Of a DNA stretch of 10,959 bases, positions 1 through 6,597 are shown one piece after another. Position numbers and translations under genes: made by a program. Source of the stretch: an uncultured Pelosinus sp. (GTDB lineage Bacteria; Bacillota; Negativicutes; UMGS1260); contig URQW01000085.1 in the NCBI GenBank assembly GCA_900550105.1, positions 1 through 10,959 on the forward strand, read 5' to 3'. Below the pieces are notes generated by a model. The model did not search any database. It had not been told where the DNA came from and saw nothing but the letters and a program-made list of their open reading frames with translations. The stretch's first letter is position 1. Every line of letters starts with the position of its first letter.

Positions 1-25
1 AAGAAGGGAAGCTGGGGAGAAATTG

Positions 26-850
26 TTACAATAAATGCAGGTTATTTAACTCTTTTTCAATCAAAGCCCGCCGCCGCGAACACGGAACAATCATATAGGC
101 CGTATTGAGACCGGCGATATTAAAGGTTTTACTTGCCGCCATAAAGGTTACACTGGCTTTATTAACACTTTCGCCTAAATTAGCAAAAGAATAATGGCGA
201 CGTCCTTTATACACTAAATCATTATGAATTTCATCAGCGAGTACAGTAACCTCATATTTTTCACTAAGCGCATATACCGCCTGTAGTTCCGACTCTGTCC
301 ACACGCGCCCGACTGGATTATGGGGGCTGCACAATAACAAAAGCTTATTCTTAGGATCGGCCAACTTAACTTCTAAATCAGCCAGATCCATTTCGTAGCG
401 CCCAGCTTTTAGTTGCAAAGGATTTTCTACAATTTTTCTGTCATTATCTTGAATCGAAGCAAAAAATGGTGGATAAACCGGCGGTTGAATAATCACGCCA
501 TCCCCTGGCTCCGACAGAGCCAAGATTGATACAACAATAGCTGGAACAACACCAGGCGACTGGACAATCCAGTCAGCGGAAATATTCCATTGATGCCTTT
601 TTTGTACCCATTTGACAACCGCTTCATAAAAAGAAGCGTCATAGCCATTGTAAGCGTAAAAAGGATGCTTTGCCCGCTCGGCCACAGCCGCAACAATACC
701 CGGCGGTGTAGCAAAATCCATGTCGGCAATCCATAGCGGCAAAACATCATCGCTGCCAAACACTCTACCTATATCGTCCCACTTTCTACTGCCAGTCCCT
801 TTTCTTTGCAGTAGCTGATCAAAATCAAAGCATTCAGTAGTTAGTTCCAT
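26..850 (-). CDS. PatB/MalY-type PLP-dependent C-S lyase (cystathionine beta-lyase-like aminotransferase fold), C-terminally truncated
   Basis: Fold-type I PLP enzyme of the PatB/MalY branch, which cleaves the C-S bond of cystathionine or other S-substituted cysteines to a thiol, pyruvate and ammonia. Visible landmarks are the N-terminal WIADMDF stretch (about 40-46), SPHNPVGRVW (175-184), the cofactor-contacting ADEIHNDLVY (205-214) and ASKTFNIAG (239-247) with K241 as the expected PLP lysine. A GGGGAGA ribosome site lies just before the ATG, 12 bases after the DUF1847 gene, so it is the last visible gene of the operon. The reading frame stops after 274 residues, whereas the family is usually about 385-400. 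The C-terminal small domain, with the Arg that binds the substrate carboxylate, is absent. Past the stop, another frame reads NNFSPASLL to the window edge, which looks like the family's continuation. A frameshift (real or sequencing) is therefore likely. The class is clear; exact substrate is inferred. Confidence 0.85.
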   Translation of the reverse strand: MELTTECFDFDQLLQRKGTGSRKWDDIGRVFGSDDVLPLWIADMDFATPPGIVAAVAERAKHPFYAYNGYDASFYEAVVKWVQKRHQWNISADWIVQSPGVVPAIVVSILALSEPGDGVIIQPPVYPPFFASIQDNDRKIVENPLQLKAGRYEMDLADLEVKLADPKNKLLLLCSPHNPVGRVWTESELQAVYALSEKYEVTVLADEIHNDLVYKGRRHYSFANLGESVNKASVTFMAASKTFNIAGLNTAYMIVPCSRRRALIEKELNNLHLL

Positions 851-862
851 CCTGTTTCTCCC

Positions 863-1537
863 CTATTCTTTTTTCTGTAGCAATTTTTTATAGTACGAAT
901 GCGCTGTATATAACGCAGCGACCGGATTATGGCCAGTAATACGGTCTTTCGTCACAAGCGTCGTAACCGGCGCATCGGAATACTTGATAAATAACGAATC
1001 GTGACCGACACATAAACCAACAACTACATTGAGATCTGTTTTATGATAATTTAAAATTCGTGCTTGCAAAATGGGATTGCACATGGATTCATGACTGCCG
1101 GGGCGAATTTTCTCTTCTTCTTTAATCCCGATTTCCGTTTTATCGACAGAGCCAACCTTGCAAATGGCGCTATAATGATCAAAGCCTTTAGCTTCCAAAA
1201 TATTAGCAAAGATCTTAGCTTCTTCAATCAAACCAGCACAGGTAGCAATGCCGATCTTTTGTGCGCCAATCCGACGAGCAAATTCCATAATCTCCTCAAC
1301 TCGGGTCAATTTTCCATAAAAAAGTCCCTCTACCTGGGCGGAAGCTCTAGCTATAATCGCATCTTGCTCATCACCTTGCAGACGTTCTTTAATTTCGGCA
1401 ATATCAGCCGCAATTGCATGGTCTTCATTGTCTTTTGTTGTTAAGCAAAACTGTGGAAACTGACTGTCCCGAGTGCGGCAATTATAAACACTACAATCAG
1501 TACAGCTTAAAGATTCGATATTTTTCTTTTGCGTCAT
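863..1537 (-). CDS. DUF1847 family Cys-rich (metal-binding) protein
   Basis: A 224-residue soluble protein that I recognise as DUF1847, a family of unknown function annotated as metal-binding and found mostly in anaerobes. The N-terminus has a cysteine knuckle (C12, C15, C20, C31; spacing CxxCx4Cx10C) suggestive of a zinc or iron-sulfur site. Four more cysteines sit in family-like motifs: ATCAGLIEEA (C100), C126, CNPILQA (C153) and GLCVGHDSLF (C176). There is no signal peptide or membrane segment, so it should be cytoplasmic. A GGGAGAGAG ribosome site precedes the ATG. It lies 21 bases after the ABC ATPase gene and 12 bases before the C-S lyase gene, so it is cotranscribed with the uptake and degradation genes. 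A role in handling a sulfur-containing substrate or its metal-dependent conversion is only inferred from this context. Confidence 0.85.
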   Translation of the reverse strand: MTQKKNIESLSCTDCSVYNCRTRDSQFPQFCLTTKDNEDHAIAADIAEIKERLQGDEQDAIIARASAQVEGLFYGKLTRVEEIMEFARRIGAQKIGIATCAGLIEEAKIFANILEAKGFDHYSAICKVGSVDKTEIGIKEEEKIRPGSHESMCNPILQARILNYHKTDLNVVVGLCVGHDSLFIKYSDAPVTTLVTKDRITGHNPVAALYTAHSYYKKLLQKKE

Positions 1538-1558
1538 TGGTTGCTCTCTCCCATCAAA

Positions 1559-2314
1559 TTAAATGTTATATTCGGTAAAAGAAATGTAGCGAGATAAAAA
1601 CTTCTTAGTTCTTTCTTCCTTCGGTTCGTTTAAAAGTTGCTGCGGCGATCCCTGTTCGAGAATACGCCCCCCATCCATGAAAATAATCTGATCGGCTACT
1701 TCTCTGGCAAAATTGATTTCATGCGTCACAACAACAAAAGTACTCTTTACTTCGCGTACCGCCTGTTTCATGACTTCCAAAACTTCACCAACTCTTTCAG
1801 GATCAAGGGCCGATGTCGGTTCATCAAACAGAATTACATCAGGCTCTAAAGCAAGAGCCCTAGCAATGCCAATACGCTGCTGTTGGCCGCCTGATAACTC
1901 ATGGGGAAATGCTTTCGCTTTATCTTTGAGGCCAACCTTTTCTAAAAAAGCTTCGCCACGGGCCACAGCTTCCCCTTTAGGCATTTTTTTGACAACAAGC
2001 AGCCCTTCCGTAATGTTTTCTAGAGCCGTTTTATTTTTAAATAAATTGTACATCTGAAAAACCATGGCCGTCTTACGGCGGAGCGCCTGGATTTCTTGTT
2101 TCGTCGCTTGAGCCACATTGACAGTTAGGTCATCTATCGTAATTTCGCCCTTGTCAGCCCGCTCTAAGAAGTTCAAAGAGCGCAGTAACGTTGTTTTACC
2201 AGAACCGCTCTGCCCCAAAATAACCGTAACCGATTCTGTTGGAATTACGCAGCTCACACCTTTTAAAACCTCATTTTCCCCAAAGCTTTTATGAATATCT
2301 TTAAATTCAATCAT
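1559..2314 (-). CDS. Polar amino acid ABC transporter ATP-binding protein (GlnQ/TcyN-like)
   Basis: The 251-residue cytoplasmic ATPase that powers the uptake system encoded beside it. All ABC landmarks are present: Walker A GQSGSGKT (34-41), Q-loop Q87 in VFQMYNLF, signature LSGGQQQR (140-147), Walker B VILFDEPTSALD (160-171) and the H-loop histidine H198 in VVTHEI. Length and motifs match the polar amino acid uptake (PAAT/HAAT) ATPases such as GlnQ, HisP and TcyN. The ATG overlaps the stop of the preceding permease as ATGA, which indicates translational coupling. Together with two permeases and one lipoprotein it makes a complete importer. Substrate specificity cannot be read from the ATPase. 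The operon neighbours (M20 deacylase, C-S lyase) suggest a cysteine or sulfur amino acid derivative. Confidence 0.96.
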   Translation of the reverse strand: MIEFKDIHKSFGENEVLKGVSCVIPTESVTVILGQSGSGKTTLLRSLNFLERADKGEITIDDLTVNVAQATKQEIQALRRKTAMVFQMYNLFKNKTALENITEGLLVVKKMPKGEAVARGEAFLEKVGLKDKAKAFPHELSGGQQQRIGIARALALEPDVILFDEPTSALDPERVGEVLEVMKQAVREVKSTFVVVTHEINFAREVADQIIFMDGGRILEQGSPQQLLNEPKEERTKKFLSRYISFTEYNI

Positions 2315-3027
2315 AATTCGGCTCCTCTCCGAAAAAATCCAATTCTTTTTTCAAGTAATAAAAAACACCGCTCAAAGCTAAGACTAATTCCCCAATAAAT
2401 AAGAGCGACTACCAAGTAAGTTTCCAGATAACGATAATTCTCGGCACAAGCAATTTTTGCTCCGCCCAAAAGCTCAACCACGGTAATTGTAAATACAACA
2501 GACGTATTTTTTAATAGCCCTAAAAATTCATTAGCCATAAGCGGCAGAGCAAATAGCGCCGCTTGTTTTAAAATAATGCGATAAAACCCTTGAAACCACG
2601 TCATGCCAACAGATAGAGCAGCTTCCATCTGACCGTTTTCCACCGATAAAAAAGCACTGCGAAATATTTCTGCTAAGTAGGCGCCTGTATGAAGCGTTAA
2701 AGCTACAATCGCAAAAAGCATCGGCGGAATATGCTGAAATCCTGTATCAATTCCTGTTTGGTTTGTAAAAGCCATCAGAAAAATAGGCAGCCCGAAATAT
2801 ACAAGATAAAGCATAACCATGGTGGGCGTCGCTCTGCCCAGCAGGATATAAATAGCTACAAGCTGGCGCAAAACCGGAATCTCCTTCACTATGACCAGAG
2901 CACTGAGCAAGCCAATTCCGATGGCTAAAACCATACTGGTAAAGGTTAAAAAGAGAGTGACAGGTACGAAATGCAGCATGTCAAAAAAAGTTTCCGCCAT
3001 AAAGGAAAACTCCAATAAATCACCCAT
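2311..3027 (-). CDS. Amino acid ABC transporter permease (HisM/TcyM-like), second permease of the operon
   Basis: A membrane permease of about 238 residues with several hydrophobic helices. It carries the cytoplasmic EAA loop typical of polar amino acid permeases, seen as EAALSVGMTWFQGFYRIIL in the C-terminal half, plus the RATPTMVMLYLVYFG segment. The frame is open from a GTG at 3030, but AGGAG stands six bases before the ATG at 3027 and only three before the GTG, so I take the ATG. Its start overlaps the end of the amidohydrolase gene by eight bases and its stop overlaps the ATPase start by four. It differs clearly in sequence from the other permease (4228-4929). The two probably form a heterodimeric channel, as in the TcyL/TcyM cystine system of Bacillus subtilis. 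Confidence 0.93.
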   Translation of the reverse strand: MGDLLEFSFMAETFFDMLHFVPVTLFLTFTSMVLAIGIGLLSALVIVKEIPVLRQLVAIYILLGRATPTMVMLYLVYFGLPIFLMAFTNQTGIDTGFQHIPPMLFAIVALTLHTGAYLAEIFRSAFLSVENGQMEAALSVGMTWFQGFYRIILKQAALFALPLMANEFLGLLKNTSVVFTITVVELLGGAKIACAENYRYLETYLVVALIYWGISLSFERCFLLLEKRIGFFRRGAEL

Positions 3028-4231
3028 CACAAGCTCCTTTCTCGGCTAAAAAGGTAAGAACGGCAGCTGTCATTACAGAAATCCCCGTTTTCAAAGAAGC
3101 GTCAGTTGCTGTAAACCGCGGACTATGCGCTGCAGCACCAGGTCCTAACCTTGCATCATGAACTCCCAGCCGAAAAAATACGGATGGTACTGTTCGGGAA
3201 AACTGATAAAAATTTTCCGAACCAATTTCCGGCAGCTTAGCTCGTAATACATTTTCTTCGCCAATCATCAGTTCACTGGCTTTAATAAATAGCTGTGTCA
3301 ATGGAATATCATTATAAACAGCTCCCGAGCCCAAACGAAAATCGACCTCAGCTTCTACGCCGCTAACCAGTTTTTGCGCTGCAAGAACCTTGCGGATTTC
3401 CTCGTGGATCACCAACCGCAAACTATCTTTTTGTGTACGAATAGTCCCTTGCAACACGACTTTTTCGGGAATGATATTGCCGCGAGTTCCACCATGAATA
3501 CTACCTACCGTAATTAAAGCCGGCTCAATATGGTTAATTTTTTTACCGGCTATCAACTGTAAATCAAGAATCACTCTGGCTGAAGCTAAGATAATGTCCT
3601 CGGTCTCATGCGGCGCCGAAGCATGACCGCCACGCCCGCTTAAAGTAATAGTAAACGAACTAGCTGCCATCATAACTTCTTGGTCCTTAATCTGAATTTG
3701 ACCGACCGGTATGGTTTCCAATACATGAGCCGCTAGAAAAGCTTGAACGGGGGGATTTTCGATTACTCCCGAAGACAAAATTTCCTTCGCCCCGCCACCT
3801 ACTTCTTCAGCAGGTTGAAATACCAGTTTTACAGTACCGCCAAAGAATGGTTTCATTTTTGTTAGCACATAGGCAGTACCCAATAAATTGGCTGTATGAA
3901 TATCGTGTCCACAAGCATGCATGACACCGCGTCGTTTCGATCGATAAGGCACAGACGCTTCTTCTTCAATTGGTAGGGCATCCATATCAGCCCGTAGACC
4001 AATACACTTCTCGCTATGAAGTTCCCCTTTGATTTCAGCCAGAACAGCTGTAGATCCAGCGAGACGCCGTGAAGGAATCCGCCATTTACTTAAAGTTCTT
4101 TCAACAAGCTCTGCTGTTTCAAATTCTTCATAACTTAACTCTGGATGTTCGTGCAAAGCATGGCGAATTTTTATAATCTCTTCATAGATTTCCTCAGTAA
4201 AATAAGAAATTTCTCTTTTTATATCATTCAC
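3020..4231 (-). CDS. M20 family amidohydrolase (N-acyl-L-amino acid amidohydrolase / hippurate hydrolase type)
   Basis: A 403-residue cytoplasmic metallopeptidase-fold enzyme of the M20 aminoacylase/HipO/YxeP group, which removes acyl groups from N-acylated amino acids. Metal and catalytic residues are all in place: RADMDALPIEE (80-90), the CGHD ligands C107 and H109, QPAEE with E142/E143, H169 in AAHV, and H369 in AHSPRF near the C-terminus. The dimerisation (lid) domain begins near SGRGGHASAPH (198-208). The start is GTG, overlapping the permease stop as GTGA, with a purine-rich AAGGGGGG ahead of it. The position is notable, because the enzyme gene sits between the two permease genes of one transporter. 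This implies that the imported molecule is N-acylated. Comparable M20 enzymes accompany sulfur amino acid transporters in the Bacillus ytm and yxe operons, where YxeP deacetylates N-acetyl-S-(2-succino)cysteine. The substrate here is inferred. Confidence 0.93.
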   Translation of the reverse strand: MNDIKREISYFTEEIYEEIIKIRHALHEHPELSYEEFETAELVERTLSKWRIPSRRLAGSTAVLAEIKGELHSEKCIGLRADMDALPIEEEASVPYRSKRRGVMHACGHDIHTANLLGTAYVLTKMKPFFGGTVKLVFQPAEEVGGGAKEILSSGVIENPPVQAFLAAHVLETIPVGQIQIKDQEVMMAASSFTITLSGRGGHASAPHETEDIILASARVILDLQLIAGKKINHIEPALITVGSIHGGTRGNIIPEKVVLQGTIRTQKDSLRLVIHEEIRKVLAAQKLVSGVEAEVDFRLGSGAVYNDIPLTQLFIKASELMIGEENVLRAKLPEIGSENFYQFSRTVPSVFFRLGVHDARLGPGAAAHSPRFTATDASLKTGISVMTAAVLTFLAEKGACDG

Positions 4232-4929
4232 GTTGTCCCCCCCTTCCCAGGTACCGGATACTGTTTCTCTAAGAAACGAGCCCCGCTACTAACTAGCAAA
4301 ACAAGCAGAATATAAATGATTGCCACATCAATATAAAGCTCAAAACTACGCTGACTATTCGCTCCCATCAAATCCGCTTTGCGCATCATATCAATGACGC
4401 CTACATTAAAAACAAGTGAAGTTCCTTTAATCGTAGAAATTACTGTATTACAAAGCCCAGGGATAGCCATAGCAAAAGCCTGCGGTAATACAATACGGCA
4501 ATAGGCTTGCACAGATCCCATCCCCATCGCATAAGCTGCTTCTAACTGCCCTTTATCAACCGCGGCAATGGCGCTGCGAAATATCTCTGCCGTATAGGCG
4601 CCAACATGAAGCGCAAAGACGAGAAAAACATAGAAAAGCGGTGGAATTTCCCGTACCCCATCATAACCAATTTTACGCAGCACTTCTGGCATACCAAAAT
4701 AAACCAGGAAGAGCTGAACTAAGAAAGGCGTACCTCGCATAAACGAAATATAAATTGTCACTAATTTTTCTAGTCCCTTGACCCTATTCAGCCGAATCAG
4801 AGCTGCTACGATTCCAATCGCCAAACCAACGAGAATCGCAACTACCGTAATTTCGATCGTAGTATCTACAAAAGACAATATGATTGGAAAAGACTGAACC
4901 ATGTAGGACAAGTCAAAATAAGTTCCCAT
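4228..4929 (-). CDS. Amino acid ABC transporter permease (TcyL-like), first permease of the operon
   Basis: A 233-residue inner-membrane permease of the polar amino acid uptake family. It has an N-terminal helix after a short periplasmic-type lead, the conserved SFMRGTPFLVQLFLVYFG segment in the middle and the EAA coupling loop EAAYAMGMGSVQAYCRIVLPQA-like region around residues 130-150. The later stretch KGTSLVFNVGVIDMMRKADL resembles the end of cystine-type permeases. An AGGGGG ribosome site precedes the ATG, eight bases after the stop of the binding-protein gene. The TGA stop overlaps the GTG start of the amidohydrolase by four bases. It works with the other permease, the ATPase and the lipoprotein. 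The cystine-type assignment rests on general resemblance and context only. Confidence 0.94.
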   Translation of the reverse strand: MGTYFDLSYMVQSFPIILSFVDTTIEITVVAILVGLAIGIVAALIRLNRVKGLEKLVTIYISFMRGTPFLVQLFLVYFGMPEVLRKIGYDGVREIPPLFYVFLVFALHVGAYTAEIFRSAIAAVDKGQLEAAYAMGMGSVQAYCRIVLPQAFAMAIPGLCNTVISTIKGTSLVFNVGVIDMMRKADLMGANSQRSFELYIDVAIIYILLVLLVSSGARFLEKQYPVPGKGGTT

Positions 4930-4937
4930 AGAGCCCC

Positions 4938-5777
4938 CTACTTAGGTTGTACCGTGTAATCGGCGCCTAAAAATTTTTCTGATAGTTTCTTTAAGGTACC
5001 ATCTGATTTCATATCTTGAATGGTCTTGTCAATGCGATTTGCTAAGGCTTGGCTGTCAGCATCCTTGCGCAAAATAAAATACGTAGGGACACTGGAAATC
5101 ACAGACCCAACGGATTTTAAATGAAGCCCCAGCACCTGATTGGCTTCTCTTACCGCCACTTCATAGTCGCCGCTGGCGTCAGCCCTGCCGGTAGCAACAA
5201 GGTTCAAAGTTTCTGATGACCCTTTGTCTGTATATAAAACATTAATTTTAGGTTCTGCTGTTTCATTATATTTCTTAACAAGACGAGCCACTTCACTAGT
5301 AGGTGTTAAGGCCATGCTTTTCCCTCTTAAATCATCAAGGCTCGTAATATCATTTCGATCTTCTTTTACCGTAAGTTTACTGCTCGTATAATTATTTACT
5401 TCTTTAGTAAAAGTATATTTAGCAGCTCTATCTTCATTCAAGGCCATTTGATTCGCAATTAAATCAATTTGATTGGCTGTTAGTGCAACAAACGCGCTTT
5501 CAATACTCATCGTTTTAAACTCAAATTTAATATCAGGATTGCGTTTTTCTACTTCCCTCAAAATTTCAAGATCATAGCCAGTCAGCTGTCCTTTATCATC
5601 CGTATAAGTAAAAGGTTTCATTGTCCCCCGAGTTCCGACATAATACGTTTTTACCTTTTGGTTTGGATCACTTTGATTCGCTTTCTCCCCAACACTTGAA
5701 CCACAGCCAGCAAGTAAAAACAGCGAAGTCAGAACTGATAGTACCAATAAAAAAACTTTTCTTGCTTGAATAAACAT
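4938..5777 (-). CDS. Amino acid ABC transporter substrate-binding lipoprotein
   Basis: A 279-residue extracellular binding protein (solute-binding family 3) anchored by a lipid. The N-terminus has positive charge, a hydrophobic run and a lipobox LLAGC (21-25), so C25 is the acylated residue after signal peptidase II cleavage. The mature part has the family pattern GTRGTMKPFTYTDDKGQLTG followed by YDLEILREVEKR and the later lobe with LDDLRGKSMALTPTSE. AGGAG lies eight bases before the ATG. It is the first gene of the operon, 126 bases downstream of a strong sigma-A promoter, with an intrinsic terminator hairpin in between. It captures the ligand for the two permeases and ATPase that follow. 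Specificity cannot be read by eye; context favours an N-acylated or S-substituted amino acid. Confidence 0.94.
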   Translation of the reverse strand: MFIQARKVFLLVLSVLTSLFLLAGCGSSVGEKANQSDPNQKVKTYYVGTRGTMKPFTYTDDKGQLTGYDLEILREVEKRNPDIKFEFKTMSIESAFVALTANQIDLIANQMALNEDRAAKYTFTKEVNNYTSSKLTVKEDRNDITSLDDLRGKSMALTPTSEVARLVKKYNETAEPKINVLYTDKGSSETLNLVATGRADASGDYEVAVREANQVLGLHLKSVGSVISSVPTYFILRKDADSQALANRIDKTIQDMKSDGTLKKLSEKFLGADYTVQPK

Positions 5778-5817
5778 AAAAATCTCTCCTCATTTCTTCT
5801 TTTGGAATTTGGGGTTT

Positions 5818-5868
5818 AAAAAATAAAAAGGCCTAATCGCTCTTTTCAAAAAAGAGAAATTAGGCCTT
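5818..5868 (-). terminator. Leader intrinsic terminator (attenuator) before the ABC/M20 operon
   Basis: On the minus strand the arms AAGGCCTAAT and ATTAGGCCTT pair perfectly (5859-5868 with 5828-5837). A 2x2 internal loop follows, then an inner stem CTCTTTT/AAAAGAG, and the hairpin ends in TTTTTATTTTTT (5829 down to 5818). No minus-strand gene lies upstream for it to end. It sits about 28 bases after the predicted start of transcription and 40 bases before the first start codon. It therefore most likely attenuates the operon. The plus strand lacks a T-tract after the hairpin, so it is directional. Confidence 0.85.
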
Positions 5869-5902
5869 CAGTATTTCTGATCGGCAATATGAATTTCTTT
5901 GT

Positions 5903-5931
5903 ATTATAAACAAGGATCGCACTTTTGTCAA
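5903..5931 (-). promoter_or_regulatory. Sigma-A promoter of the ABC/M20/C-S lyase operon
   Basis: On the minus strand the -35 box TTGACA (5926-5931) and the -10 box TATAAT (5903-5908) both match the consensus fully and are separated by exactly 17 bases. Transcription should start near 5896. Such a strong promoter combined with the leader terminator just downstream suggests control at the level of termination rather than weak initiation. Confidence 0.88.
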
Positions 5932-5981
5932 ATAGATCTAGTCATGAAATTTTTTACACTTATTCATTAACAGCAAACGGG

Positions 5982-5988
5982 CATACTA
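5982..5988 (+). promoter_or_regulatory. Possible sigma-G/F-type -10 element before the small gene cluster
   Basis: CATACTA is identical to the common -10 of forespore sigma-G promoters. No convincing -35 stands 17-18 bases upstream, and the implied start would leave only about 13 bases before the ATG at 6008, with the ribosome site GGAGGTGAT at its very 5' end. Weak candidate. Confidence 0.25.
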
Positions 5989-6007
5989 CCTAATGGAGGT
6001 GATACGC

Positions 6008-6139
6008 ATGAAAAACGATTGCTCTAAACAAAACGAAAGTACAAAAAAAGGAAAGAATCTAGAAGCTTCTTGTGAAATAGGAGTGAATAAGGAAAAACTG
6101 CCTAACAAAAAAAGTTGTACTTCCAACTGCAGCCGCTAA
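6008..6139 (+). CDS. Small Cys/Lys-rich protein, 43 aa, unknown
   Basis: A short gene whose reality rests on an excellent ribosome site, GGAGGTGAT, eight bases before the ATG (counted from GGAGG), and on a terminator 14 bases after the stop. The product begins MKNDCSKQNESTKK and ends SCTSNCSR. It is hydrophilic and rich in Lys, Asn and Ser, with four cysteines (C5, C22, C37, C41), no hydrophobic segment and no signal peptide. I do not recognise the family. Its style (tiny, basic, Cys-bearing, single unit) would suit a spore-associated protein, but that is a guess from the neighbourhood. It is divergent from the ABC operon promoter. Confidence 0.6.
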   Translation: MKNDCSKQNESTKKGKNLEASCEIGVNKEKLPNKKSCTSNCSR

Positions 6140-6153
6140 TCCTATCTCCTCCC

Positions 6154-6182
6154 AAAAGCGGTAGCTTCGGCTATCGCTTTTT
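6154..6182 (+). terminator. Intrinsic terminator with UUCG tetraloop
   Basis: AAAAGCGGTAGC (6154-6165) pairs with GCTATCGCTTTT (6170-6181) with a single G-T wobble. The loop is TTCG, closed by C-G, the very stable tetraloop form. A run of five T ends the structure. It follows the 43-residue gene by 14 bases and stands only 37 bases before the next start codon. The A-run on the other side could also allow weak leftward termination. Confidence 0.85.
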
Positions 6183-6219
6183 GCTATCAAACAACTCCGC
6201 GAATTACGAGGTGATTTCT

Positions 6220-6384
6220 ATGCACCAAGAAGATACTGAATCCTTTACTGTAAACAATCATCCTGCAAAAAAAAGCAAAAACAACAGCACCAACAAAAAT
6301 AAAATATCAGCCTCCGAAAAAACACAGATAGAAGCCGTCAATGCCCTAGCTTCCCATGTTAATAAAGCAGAGTGCGAAACGTAA
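6220..6384 (+). CDS. Small hydrophilic Lys/Asn-rich protein, 54 aa, unknown
   Basis: The frame is open further upstream, but GAGGTGAT (6208-6215) fixes the start at the ATG at 6220; the upstream part would run through the preceding terminator. The product (MHQEDTESFTVNN... to ...NKAECET) is highly charged and polar. It has a Lys/Asn/Ser-rich centre (about residues 16-30) and a more helical end with EKTQIEAVNALASHVNKAE. There is one cysteine near the C-terminus. No membrane segment or known motif is seen. It is followed after 13 bases by the next small gene, so the two are probably cotranscribed. The helical C-terminal half (EAVNALASHVN) loosely recalls small acid-soluble proteins, but I cannot claim that family. 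Confidence 0.6.
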   Translation: MHQEDTESFTVNNHPAKKSKNNSTNKNKISASEKTQIEAVNALASHVNKAECET

Positions 6385-6397
6385 AGGGGGAATCTGG

Positions 6398-6562
6398 ATG
6401 CCCATTTACCGCATCTTTATCGATGGCATCGAAACAGGAACAACTGTTGATGCCAGTGATTATGTAAACGCTTATTTTAATGTGGCTAGCAGCCAACCCA
6501 TTCCCTATCGCAACGAAATCAGCCTCGTAGAAATTACAGACCAAACCGAGGAGATCCCTTAG
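6398..6562 (+). CDS. Small protein, 54 aa, unknown
   Basis: The start is placed at the ATG at 6398, preceded by AAAGGGGG; a longer frame from 6356 would overlap the previous gene. The product starts MPIYRIFIDGIETGTTVDAS and ends ITDQTEEIP. It is acidic and alternates hydrophobic and polar residues (YRIFIDG, EISLVEITD), as in a small beta-rich fold. It has no cysteine, signal or membrane helix. This is unlike its Lys/Asn-rich neighbours, so it may act differently. It lies 13 bases after the previous gene and 35 bases before the next. Family not recognised. Confidence 0.65.
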   Translation: MPIYRIFIDGIETGTTVDASDYVNAYFNVASSQPIPYRNEISLVEITDQTEEIP

Positions 6563-6597
6563 TCTTTTAAGTATTCCAAAGAAGGTGAGTGCCTAGT

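Noticed and set aside
493..759. 88-residue minus-strand frame within the C-S lyase gene
   Set aside because: Out-of-frame shadow of the lyase, whose own frame holds all PLP-enzyme motifs.
1064..1444. 126-residue plus-strand frame opposite the DUF1847 gene
   Set aside because: Shadow of a clearly coding gene on the other strand, without ribosome site or family features.
1637..2057. Plus-strand frames (70 and 114 residues) opposite the ABC ATPase
   Set aside because: Antisense to a complete ATPase; no ribosome site, and the composition reflects the complementary codons.
5840..5882. Leader peptide starting at a TTG within the attenuator
   Set aside because: A 13-codon frame (TTG to TGA) runs into the hairpin loop, but no ribosome site precedes it and it has no run of a regulatory amino acid.
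5778..5931. T-box, S-box or other known riboswitch in the operon leader
   Set aside because: Only about 118 bases lie between the expected transcription start and the first codon, and the terminator begins after about 28. No specifier loop, T-box sequence or S-box core is visible.
6115..6219. N-terminal extension of the 54-residue protein beginning at 6220
   Set aside because: It would translate through the terminator hairpin and overlap the previous gene, while the best ribosome site is directly before 6220.
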